This document shows, piece by piece, positions 25,006-31,953 of a stretch of 64,000 nucleotides of DNA (position 1 is the first letter of the stretch; each line of letters starts with the position of its first letter). The translations under genes and the position numbers were made by a program. Below the pieces are notes generated by a model. The model had not been told where the DNA came from. It saw only the letters and a program-made list of their open reading frames with translations, and ran no database searches. The stretch is taken from contig VXNK01000001.1 of NCBI GenBank assembly GCA_009840595.1, positions 24,492 through 88,491 on the forward strand. Direction: 5' to 3'. This DNA is from Rhodospirillaceae bacterium. GTDB lineage: Bacteria; Pseudomonadota; Alphaproteobacteria; Bin65.

Positions 25006-26397
25006 TCACGTCTCCGCGCGGGCGAAGCCGGATCCGCCGCGCATGAATCCCATGGCGTAGATTGCGACCCAAGCGACGACGAAGGTGAGGCCGAACACGA
25101 TCCAGATGGTCGTCATGCCATAGCTCGGCAGGATGGGCGACATCACCAGAATGATGTGGAAGCAGGTGAACAGGATGGCGATGTTGAAGAACGCCAATTC
25201 CTTGGACACCGTGGTCGAGAAATCCGGGTCGAGGATACGCAGCAACAGGAGCCCGGTTCCCGTCGAGCCGGTGCAGCAGCCGAAAATCGTCACCGCCCGC
25301 TCGATGCCGAGGTTGGCGAGCTTGCGGCCGAGCCCGAAGCACAAGAGCGCCGTGACCAGTGTCACCGCCGCCGTCACCAGCAACACAGGGGCCAGGAATT
25401 CCACGAGCACGGCGAACTTGATGCTCATGATCGTGCCCACCACCATGAAATCGACCGCAGTCCCGGTGATGCGCTTTTGCGTGTCGTTGTCGATGAAATG
25501 GTCGATGCGCAGTCGCTCCATGAGGAGGCGGATGATGACGCAGACCACGAGGCCCCAGAAGAAGAAGAGATTGTGCGAGAAAATGACGCCGACGGCCACG
25601 CCGAGCGGCCGGGCGTCTCCGATGACCGACTGCATAAAGACGAGCCAATAGTTGGTAGCGATGTAGGCAACGCCCAAAATGGCGATATGGAAAGCAAGTG
25701 TATCTACATTCGCCGAATGGGTGACCTGCTGTCCCGCCGAAACACGCGATTCGCGGCGATAGTAGCCGCGCAGGAATTCGTCATCGATTTTCGCCGATGC
25801 GTTTTGATTGTACCCGTTCTTGATTGCCCAGCGGGCGACCGGCACGCCGACGCAGAACGCTGCAATAAATCCGAACGAGGCGTAGATAAGGCCTACGGTT
25901 GCCGCATCGGAGATATTGAAGCTCCGCTCCCAAATGCCGCCATAGGTGAGGGCCTGTCCGGGCCCCATTGTGTATCCGTATGTTGAGATCGCACCCAGGA
26001 AACCGCTGATGGACGTTCCCGAAATCCCGTTGTAGCCGGCGATAACCCCGAATCCTATGAGAGCCTGCATCGCCAGCGACATGGTCCAGATCAAAGTCAG
26101 CCACATGCCGCCCCGGTAGATCGGCGACGACTTTTTTGCAGCGGCGCTCGACCCGGTCAGCACCAGGGACATGAAACTGAGGGTGAAGAAGTGGAATGTG
26201 AACGGAGCGAAGGTCCGGGCCTCAAATCCCAGGGACAGGCCGGCCGAGATCAGGATGAAACCCACGACGCCGCCAATGAGGCTCGCGGGAATGAGCGCAG
26301 TGCGAAAAATCGGGACGTTGGCGCGCAGCCAGGTCCCAATCAGCAACATCGCCGCCATGAAAGCGAACGCGATGATCATTGGAAAAGTGGCTGCCAT
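25006..26397 (-). CDS. Sodium/glutamate symporter (GltS/ESS family)
   Basis: A 463-residue membrane protein with about ten or more hydrophobic segments and the internal repeat features of the ESS family, including a glycine-rich reentrant stretch in GCCTGSTGTGLLLLR near residue 375 and STYGYTMGPGQALTYGG near 140. It should take up glutamate or a related dicarboxylate or N-acyl amino acid with sodium. It is the first gene of the minus-strand operon with the amidohydrolase and CobW genes and is divergent from a LysR gene, which probably regulates it. Confidence 0.85.
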   Translation of the reverse strand: MAATFPMIIAFAFMAAMLLIGTWLRANVPIFRTALIPASLIGGVVGFILISAGLSLGFEARTFAPFTFHFFTLSFMSLVLTGSSAAAKKSSPIYRGGMWLTLIWTMSLAMQALIGFGVIAGYNGISGTSISGFLGAISTYGYTMGPGQALTYGGIWERSFNISDAATVGLIYASFGFIAAFCVGVPVARWAIKNGYNQNASAKIDDEFLRGYYRRESRVSAGQQVTHSANVDTLAFHIAILGVAYIATNYWLVFMQSVIGDARPLGVAVGVIFSHNLFFFWGLVVCVIIRLLMERLRIDHFIDNDTQKRITGTAVDFMVVGTIMSIKFAVLVEFLAPVLLVTAAVTLVTALLCFGLGRKLANLGIERAVTIFGCCTGSTGTGLLLLRILDPDFSTTVSKELAFFNIAILFTCFHIILVMSPILPSYGMTTIWIVFGLTFVVAWVAIYAMGFMRGGSGFARAET

Positions 26398-26512
26398 GGC
26401 TCTTCCTCCGGAATTCTTCGCTCCGCATGAGCGATCGGCCAGTGCATGCGGCCGGCAGGGGGATGTAATTCGGCACCTGGTATGTTAGCCGTTGCATATC
26501 AGCAGAAAAAAT

Positions 26513-26534
26513 GGTTTATTTTGGGGAATAAACC
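26513..26534. promoter_or_regulatory. Inverted repeat upstream of the LysR gene
   Basis: Arms GGTTTATT (26513-26520) and AATAAACC (26527-26534) form a perfect 8-base inverted repeat with the 6-base spacer TTGGGG. It ends 11 bases before the LysR start (26546) and lies between the divergent gltS-like and lysR genes. It suits an autoregulatory LysR-type operator, although a hairpin in the leader is also possible. Confidence 0.5.
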
Positions 26535-26545
26535 GAGTTTTTTTG

Positions 26546-27472
26546 ATGAATATCACGCTCAAAAAGCTCGAGGTCGCGGCTGCGGTCGCCAGGAACGGAA
26601 GCATCGCCGGGGCCGCTGCCGATTTGGCCCTGTCGCCTTCCGGCGTGGCCGCGGCGCTCGACGGGCTGGAAGCCGACATCGGCGTGCGGATTTTCGACAG
26701 GCGTCCGGCAAAGGGGGTCGCGTTGACCCCGGCGGGACGCGACATCGTCTCCAATGCCGAGGCAATTCTTCAGGACATGGATTCGTTCCAGGAGAACGCC
26801 ATCAATTGGATTCATTCGTTGTCCGGTGTCCTGCACGTCGGTTGCTTCGCGACCTTCTCGCCCCTGTTTATCCCGCCGGTGCTCCGTGAGTTCACGCGCC
26901 GCCATCCGAGAGTCACTGTCCATATTCATGAGGGAACCGGCGAAGAGATCGAAAAAATGATTCAGGACAGTTCGGTGGACGTTGCCCTGACCTACGATTT
27001 CGTGTTGCGGCAGAATCTTCCGCGGGAATCCCTGGCGCCTGCCCCGACTCATGTCGTCGTCGCCGCCGACGCTCCGGAGGCGAAGCAGGACCTGCTCCGT
27101 TTGGCCCAACTGTCGGAACTGCCCATGATCCTGTTCGATCAACCGGTTTCGCGGAACTACTTTCTCTCGCTGTTTCGGGAAGCGAAACTCACCCCGAAAG
27201 TGCTCTATCAGACGCAAAATTATCAGACGGTGTGCGAACTGGTCGGCGCCGGCCTCGGCTACTCGCTACTCAATCTTCGGCCGCCGGCCGAGCTCTCCTA
27301 TCACGGCTACCGGCTGGTGCGCCGGCCTTTGGCGGACAAACACTCGTTTCCGAGCGTTGTGCTGTCTTATCCCGCCGGCAAACGGCGCTCTCGCATTGTC
27401 GAGGTATTCGGGACCCTGTGCCGGCAGCATGTCCGCAAGGTCGCCTCCGAATTCACCGTGAGCGGCGGCTGA
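26546..27472 (+). CDS. LysR-family transcriptional regulator
   Basis: A 308-residue LysR-type regulator: N-terminal winged helix-turn-helix (LKKLEVAAAVARNGSIAGAA, then LSPSGVAAALDGLE), and from about residue 95 a type 2 periplasmic-binding-protein-like effector domain (GVLHVGCFATFSP). It is divergent from the gltS-like operon and probably controls it in response to the transported or hydrolysed compound. The ATG at 26546 is chosen because the helix-turn-helix begins straight after it. Confidence 0.88.
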   Translation: MNITLKKLEVAAAVARNGSIAGAAADLALSPSGVAAALDGLEADIGVRIFDRRPAKGVALTPAGRDIVSNAEAILQDMDSFQENAINWIHSLSGVLHVGCFATFSPLFIPPVLREFTRRHPRVTVHIHEGTGEEIEKMIQDSSVDVALTYDFVLRQNLPRESLAPAPTHVVVAADAPEAKQDLLRLAQLSELPMILFDQPVSRNYFLSLFREAKLTPKVLYQTQNYQTVCELVGAGLGYSLLNLRPPAELSYHGYRLVRRPLADKHSFPSVVLSYPAGKRRSRIVEVFGTLCRQHVRKVASEFTVSGG

Positions 27473-27828
27473 GCGTTGCCATAAGGAGCAAAACGAACTT
27501 TCCGGTTCCATTGAGCGTTAACGGCGGAGGAACAGCGGGACAGGCTGCCGTCGTTCCCTGTCGTGCAATTATTGTTCGCCGCTGTGCCGGTGCCTGATCC
27601 CACCGCCGTAAACAAGCATTTTTTCGCTGTACGACGGTCGATGCCGAGCCGCGTTGCAGAACTTGCGCTATACATTTTCTGGCACTCGCCGTTATCCGTC
27701 GGGCGCCGCCTCGTTCGGTGCCGGTGTTTGATCTTTTGGAATCGATCGGCACCGGAAATCTGGCATGCCGATGGGTACGCCGACCTATATTTCGGTCTAC
27801 CTGTCTTTCGATGAGGTAGTGACCTTTC
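27473..27828. other. Intergenic region with no recognised gene
   Basis: This 356-base region lies between the lysR stop and the 3' end of tRNA-Lys. Frames on both strands are short, with no recognisable protein and no GC3 pattern like that of the real genes. No integrase or attachment duplication of the tRNA 3' end was found here by eye. Confidence 0.5.
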
Positions 27829-27904
27829 TGGTACGCCCAGCTGGATTCGAACCAGCGACCTACTGATTAAAAGTCAGTTGCTCTACCAACTGAGCTATGG
27901 GCGC
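27829..27904 (-). tRNA. tRNA-Lys (anticodon UUU)
   Basis: Read on the minus strand, the 76 bases fold into a full cloverleaf: acceptor stem GCGCCCA/TGGGCGT, D-arm GCTCAGTTGGTAGAGC, anticodon stem ACTGA/TCAGT with loop CTTTTAA (anticodon TTT), T-arm GCTGG-TTCGAAT-CCAGC, discriminator A and an encoded CCA end. It decodes AAA and AAG lysine codons. Confidence 0.97.
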
Positions 27905-28031
27905 ACCCGGTGCCGCGGTGAGGGCGGCAGGAGGGACCCGATTCGGCCCCGTCTCGGCGCGGCGGAAGATAGGGACGGGCCGGTGGGGCGTCAAGCGAGG
28001 CGGGCACGACGATGCGGCAGTGAACGGGCGT

Positions 28032-28060
28032 GTAGGGGAGGGTTTAAAACCCTCTCCTAC
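28032..28060. repeat. Palindromic hairpin in the acyl-CoA synthetase upstream region
   Basis: Arms GTAGGGGAGGGTTT and AAACCCTCTCCTAC pair along their full length with one G-T wobble. The hairpin lies 123 bases before the synthetase start in a region between that gene and tRNA-Lys. It could be a dispersed intergenic element or an mRNA structure. Confidence 0.5.
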
Positions 28061-28182
28061 GGAACGCCGGGAGGCTGTTGGCGGGTGCAGGCCATGCGCC
28101 GCCCGGCGCCATCGCGGCTTGACTCCGCGGCGGCGGCGGGCCACGAGATTCCCGCCCGTCCGACCGATCCCCCGGAGCCGCC

Positions 28183-29838
28183 ATGACCGGCTATATCGAT
28201 CTGCCCGACTACCCGACCGCGCTGGCCGGGGGCGTCCGCCTGCCGGCGCCGGAATATTACAATTTCGGCTTCGACCTGATCGACCGCCGGGCGGCGGAGC
28301 GGGACAAGACGGCCTTCGTCTACGCCGACGCCAACACCGGAGAGCAGGCGATCTGGCGCTTTTCCGACCTCTCGGCGGCATCCAACCGCTTCGCCAACAT
28401 GCTGCGCGGCCTCGGCGCGGCCAAGGGCGATTTCGCCTTCATGATGATCCCGCGGATTCCGGCCTGGTACGAGACCATGATCGGCTGCATCAAGCTCGGC
28501 GTGGTCGCCATGCCCGGCACCAACCTGCTGCAGCCGAAAGACATCGAATACCGGATCAACAAGGCGCGCGCGCGCTTCGCCATCATAACTGCCGACCATA
28601 TCGCGAAGATCGAGGCGGTGCGCGGCGCCTGCCCGACTCTGGAGCAGGTCGTCGTGGTCGGCGCGCCGCACCGCGATTGGGTTCATTGCGAGGCCGCCTG
28701 CGCGGCGGCGAGCGACACGCTGGACCGCAGCGAGGTCGAGCCGACGCGCCTCGACGAGACGATGCTGGCCTATTTCACCTCCGGCACCACGGCCTTTCCG
28801 AAGCTGGTGCCGCGCAGCCACGAATACGCCATCGCCCACACGCTCACCGCCCGCTACTGGCACGATTTGCACGAGGACGACCTGCACTGGACGATGAGCG
28901 ACACCGGCTGGGCCAAGGCGGCCTGGGGCAAGCTGTTCGGCCAGTGGCAGATCGGATCGGCCGTGATGCTCTACAATCCGGCCCCGGCCTTCGACGCCGA
29001 CGCCCATCTGCGGCTGTTCGCCGAGCACGGCATCACGACCCTGTGCGCGCCGCCGACCGTGTTCCGCGCCTTCATGCAGATCGACCTGTCGCCCTACGAC
29101 CTGTCGTCGCTCCGCCACACGGTGAGCGCCGGCGAGCCGCTCAACCCCGAGGCGCTGCGCGCCTGGAAGGACGCCACCGGCACGGTGCCCCACGACGGCT
29201 ACGGCCAGACCGAGACCGTCAACCTGGTTGCCAACGTGCCCGGTGTCCCCGGATTCGAAGTGCGGCCCGGCTCCATGGGCAAGCCCGTGCCGGGCATGGA
29301 CGTCGACATCGTCGACGACGGCGGCAACCGGCTGCCGGACGGCGAGGTCGGCCACATTGCGGTCAGGACCGACGGCGACACCTGGCCGCCCGGCCTGTTC
29401 CACGGCTATTACGAGGACGACGCGGCCAACGCCAAGTGCTTCCGCCACGGCTGGTACTATACCGGCGATACCGCGACCCGGGACGCCGACGGCTATATCT
29501 GGTTCGTCGGCCGGGCCGACGACCTGATCTCCTCGGCCGGCTACCGGATCAGCCCGTTCGAGGTCGAAAGCGCGCTGATCGAGCATGAGGCGGTCGCCGA
29601 ATCCGCGGTCGTCGGCAAGAAGGACGCGCTGCGCGGCGAGATCGTCAAGGCCTATGTCGTGCTGGCCGAAGGCTTCGAGGCCGGCGAGACGATGGCCAAG
29701 ACCTTGCAGGATTTCGTCAAGGCGACGACCGCGCCGTACAAGTATCCGCGCGAGATCGCCTTCGTCGGGGAATTGCCGAAGACCATCTCCGGCAAGATCC
29801 GCCGGGTCGAACTGCGCGACAGGGCCAACGCGGAGTAG
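28183..29838 (+). CDS. Acyl-CoA synthetase (AMP-binding, medium-chain/aromatic acid type)
   Basis: A 551-residue adenylate-forming enzyme. The P-loop is YFTSGTTAFPKLVPRS near residues 200-215, YGQTETV near 341-347 is the A5 motif, TGDTATRDADGYIWFVGRAD near 426-445 holds the A7/A8 hinge, and the catalytic lysine is in TISGKIRR near the C-terminus. It makes an acyl-CoA from a carboxylate, ATP and CoA; sequence features resemble medium-chain or 2-aminobenzoate/benzoate-CoA ligases, but the substrate is not certain. The ATG at 28183 follows CCGGAGCC. The gene is convergent with a HigA-like gene. Confidence 0.87.
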   Translation: MTGYIDLPDYPTALAGGVRLPAPEYYNFGFDLIDRRAAERDKTAFVYADANTGEQAIWRFSDLSAASNRFANMLRGLGAAKGDFAFMMIPRIPAWYETMIGCIKLGVVAMPGTNLLQPKDIEYRINKARARFAIITADHIAKIEAVRGACPTLEQVVVVGAPHRDWVHCEAACAAASDTLDRSEVEPTRLDETMLAYFTSGTTAFPKLVPRSHEYAIAHTLTARYWHDLHEDDLHWTMSDTGWAKAAWGKLFGQWQIGSAVMLYNPAPAFDADAHLRLFAEHGITTLCAPPTVFRAFMQIDLSPYDLSSLRHTVSAGEPLNPEALRAWKDATGTVPHDGYGQTETVNLVANVPGVPGFEVRPGSMGKPVPGMDVDIVDDGGNRLPDGEVGHIAVRTDGDTWPPGLFHGYYEDDAANAKCFRHGWYYTGDTATRDADGYIWFVGRADDLISSAGYRISPFEVESALIEHEAVAESAVVGKKDALRGEIVKAYVVLAEGFEAGETMAKTLQDFVKATTAPYKYPREIAFVGELPKTISGKIRRVELRDRANAE

Positions 29839-29846
29839 GGACCGGT

Positions 29847-30140
29847 TCAGGCGACCGCGTCGAGCCGCTTCACGCTCTGCCTGATGGCCTTGCCGGAGTC
29901 CCGTTCGGCGACCTCCAGTTCGTAGTGGGACTGGAGATTGAGCCAGAAGGCGGCGGAGACGCCGAATGCCTGCTCCAGCCGCAGGGCGGTATCCGCGGTT
30001 ATGCCGCGGCGGCCGCGCACGATGTCGCTGATCCGGTTCTGCGGAATGCCGAGCCGCCTGGCGAGGCCGTTGGCGCTCAGCCCGTAAGGCGCCATGAAGT
30101 CTTCACGCAGGGTCACGCCGGGATGAATGGGTCCGATCAT
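29847..30140 (-). CDS. HigA/VapI-family helix-turn-helix antitoxin-like protein
   Basis: A 97-residue protein with the HigA signature: IHPGVTLREDFMAPYGLSAN near residues 4-23, a helix-turn-helix (NGLARRLGIPQNRISDIVRG) and AFWLNLQSHYELEVAE. In type II systems the HigB toxin lies just upstream. Here no HigB-like frame is found in the 429 bases before it, so it is an orphan antitoxin or a plain regulator. The ATG at 30138-30140 gives the standard N-terminus. Confidence 0.8.
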   Translation of the reverse strand: MIGPIHPGVTLREDFMAPYGLSANGLARRLGIPQNRISDIVRGRRGITADTALRLEQAFGVSAAFWLNLQSHYELEVAERDSGKAIRQSVKRLDAVA

Positions 30141-30569
30141 CGGTAATGACCTAACGCGGTTTCGGCAGGGCTCCAAGGGGTAGCCGGCCGGTTCGAGAAT
30201 ACCCGACGCGGCGCGGCCCTTCCCGCAGCACCGGACCGGACGCTCTCATCTGCCCGAAACCTCTCATTGTCGCCCCGGACGGAGCGCAGCGGAGATCCGG
30301 GGTCCAGGGCCAGGGAGCGCAGGCCTTTCGGGTCGGCTCTGGTTCCCGGCTCTCCCTTCGGTCGGCCGGGATGACACATCGGTTGAAGCGACGGGATCTT
30401 GGGGCTCTGTCGGTTGTCAGAATTCGAACTGATTTGCTTCCCACCGGGGCGTTGTCTGGACAGGCCCATGTCGCGTCGCTACACCAACGCACCCGCGATC
30501 GGGTAACGGGAGGGATCGAATGGCCGACACGGCGACCGGCGTCTTGCCGATGCGGAGCTTCGCAGCCGC
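30141..30569. other. Intergenic region holding a family B repeat
   Basis: No gene is recognised in these 429 bases, and no toxin gene partners the adjacent HigA-like gene. The central part (30269-30377) is the second copy of the composite repeat found at 51-180; the rest has no visible structure. Confidence 0.5.
30269..30377. repeat. Composite intergenic repeat (family B), copy 2
   Basis: Blocks 30269-30306 (beginning GTCGCCCCGGACGGAGCGC) and 30341-30377 match, in inverted orientation, the blocks at 143-180 and 51-87. Order and spacing of the two blocks are kept, so the whole element of about 110-130 bases is repeated, not just its palindromes. Confidence 0.6.
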
Positions 30570-30992
30570 GTGAGCGCCGGCGACTATCGGCTGGACGAGC
30601 AGATCGGCTTCCTGCTGCGCCGGGCGCAGCAGCGGGCGACCGCGATCTTCACCGCGCGCTTCGCCGGATACGGGTTGACGCCGACCCAGTTCGCCGCGCT
30701 GGCGAAGATCGCCGACGAGGGCGAGGTCTCGCAGAACCGGCTGGGCCGGCTGACCGCCATGGACCCGGCGACCATGAAAGGGGTGACGGACCGGCTCTCG
30801 GAGCGCGGCCTGATCGCCGCCCGGGCGGACCAGGAGGACCGGCGGCGCACCCAGTGGCGCCTGACGGATCCCGGCGCGGCCCTGCTGGCGGCGGCCTACG
30901 GCGACGGTTTCGCGGTCACGGCGGAAATCCTGGACCCGCTCTCGCCGCGGGAACGCGCAACATTTTTGCGTTTGCTGGAGAAAATAACTTGA
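30570..30992 (+). CDS. MarR-family transcriptional regulator
   Basis: A 140-residue winged-helix protein with the MarR pattern: LTPTQFAALAKIADEGEVSQ, the recognition helix region in RLTAMDPATMKGVTDRLSE, and the wing motif ARADQEDRRRTQWRLTD. It starts at GTG 30570. It precedes the CoxM gene in the same direction, and a palindrome typical of MarR sites lies in the 106-base gap (31036-31049), so it probably represses the heterocycle cluster and is relieved by a substrate or intermediate. Confidence 0.87.
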   Translation: MSAGDYRLDEQIGFLLRRAQQRATAIFTARFAGYGLTPTQFAALAKIADEGEVSQNRLGRLTAMDPATMKGVTDRLSERGLIAARADQEDRRRTQWRLTDPGAALLAAAYGDGFAVTAEILDPLSPRERATFLRLLEKIT

Positions 30993-31035
30993 TGCTTGCG
31001 CGGCGGCGGCAGGTTCGATATGATCGCACAAATTC

Positions 31036-31049
31036 GTTCGTATACAAAC
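31036..31049. promoter_or_regulatory. Candidate MarR operator upstream of the coxM-like gene
   Basis: GTTCGTATACAAAC is a palindrome with one mismatched pair (GTTYGTATACRAAC). It lies 49 bases before the CoxM start and directly after the MarR gene, in an AT-rich segment. MarR proteins often bind such TTCGTATACGAA-like sites. The link is inferred from position. Confidence 0.55.
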
Positions 31050-31098
31050 AAGTTAAGCGGCCGGTAAGAGCAGCGGATTCGAGCGGGCAGGGACGGCG

Positions 31099-31953
31099 AT
31101 GTCGGTGTATCTGCGGCCGGACAATCTCGAAGAGGCGCTGGACGCCCTGCAGCGCCGGCCGCTGACCGTGCTCGCCGGCGGCACCGACTATTATCCCGGC
31201 CGGGTCGGCCGGCCGCTCGACGACGACCTCCTCGATCTGACCGGCATCGCCGCCCTGCGCGGCATCGCCGACGAAGGCGACCGGTGGCGCATCGGCGCGC
31301 TCGCGACCTGGACGGACCTTGTCCGGGCCGATCTGCCGGCCTGTTTCGACGGCCTCAAGGACGCGGCGCGCGAGGTCGGCGGCGTCCAGATCCAGAATGC
31401 CGGGACAATCGCCGGCAACCTGTGCAACGCCTCGCCGGCGGCCGACGGCGCGCCCAACCTGGCGGCGCTGGAGGCCGAGGTCGAACTCTCGGCCGCGGAC
31501 GGGGTCCGGCGGCTGCCGGTGACGGAGTTCCTGACCGGCAACCGGACGACGGCGCTGGGGCCGGGTGAAATTGTTACCGCCGTGCTCGTGCCCAAGCTGC
31601 CCGACAATGCCGCCAGCGCCTTCCTCAAGCTCGGCGCGCGGCGCTATCTGGTCATTTCCATCGTCATGATCGGCATCGTCCTGGTGCCGGACGGCGCTGC
31701 GGTCAGCGACGCCCGGATCGCCGTCGGCGCCTGTTCCCCGGTGACAAGGCGGTTACCGGCGCTGGAGACCGCCCTGAACGGCCGCCCGCTCGACGGCACG
31801 CTAGGCGAAGCGGTGTCCGCCGATGCGGTCCATGCCGTCCTGTCGCCGATCGACGATGTGCGCGGTTCGGCCGGATACCGGCTCGACGCCACCGTCACGA
31901 TGCTGCGCCGCGGCCTGTCGGAGATGGGCCGGCGGATGGGGGCGGGCGCATGA
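31099..31953 (+). CDS. CoxM-like FAD subunit of a molybdenum hydroxylase
   Basis: A 284-residue FAD-binding subunit of the xanthine oxidase family: LAGGTDYYPG near residues 25-34 and QNAGTIAGNLCNASPAAD near 98-115, both contacting FAD, plus the C-terminal CO-dehydrogenase flavoprotein domain. It accepts electrons from the [2Fe-2S] clusters and passes them to a cofactor or the respiratory chain. The ATG at 31099 follows the MarR-like operator, and its stop overlaps the ATG of the fused large subunit. Confidence 0.87.
   Translation: MSVYLRPDNLEEALDALQRRPLTVLAGGTDYYPGRVGRPLDDDLLDLTGIAALRGIADEGDRWRIGALATWTDLVRADLPACFDGLKDAAREVGGVQIQNAGTIAGNLCNASPAADGAPNLAALEAEVELSAADGVRRLPVTEFLTGNRTTALGPGEIVTAVLVPKLPDNAASAFLKLGARRYLVISIVMIGIVLVPDGAAVSDARIAVGACSPVTRRLPALETALNGRPLDGTLGEAVSADAVHAVLSPIDDVRGSAGYRLDATVTMLRRGLSEMGRRMGAGA

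Noticed and set aside
27453..27752. Possible integrase fragment next to tRNA-Lys
   Set aside because: The 99-codon minus-strand frame has no tyrosine recombinase motifs, and there is no duplicated tRNA 3' end in the flanking DNA.
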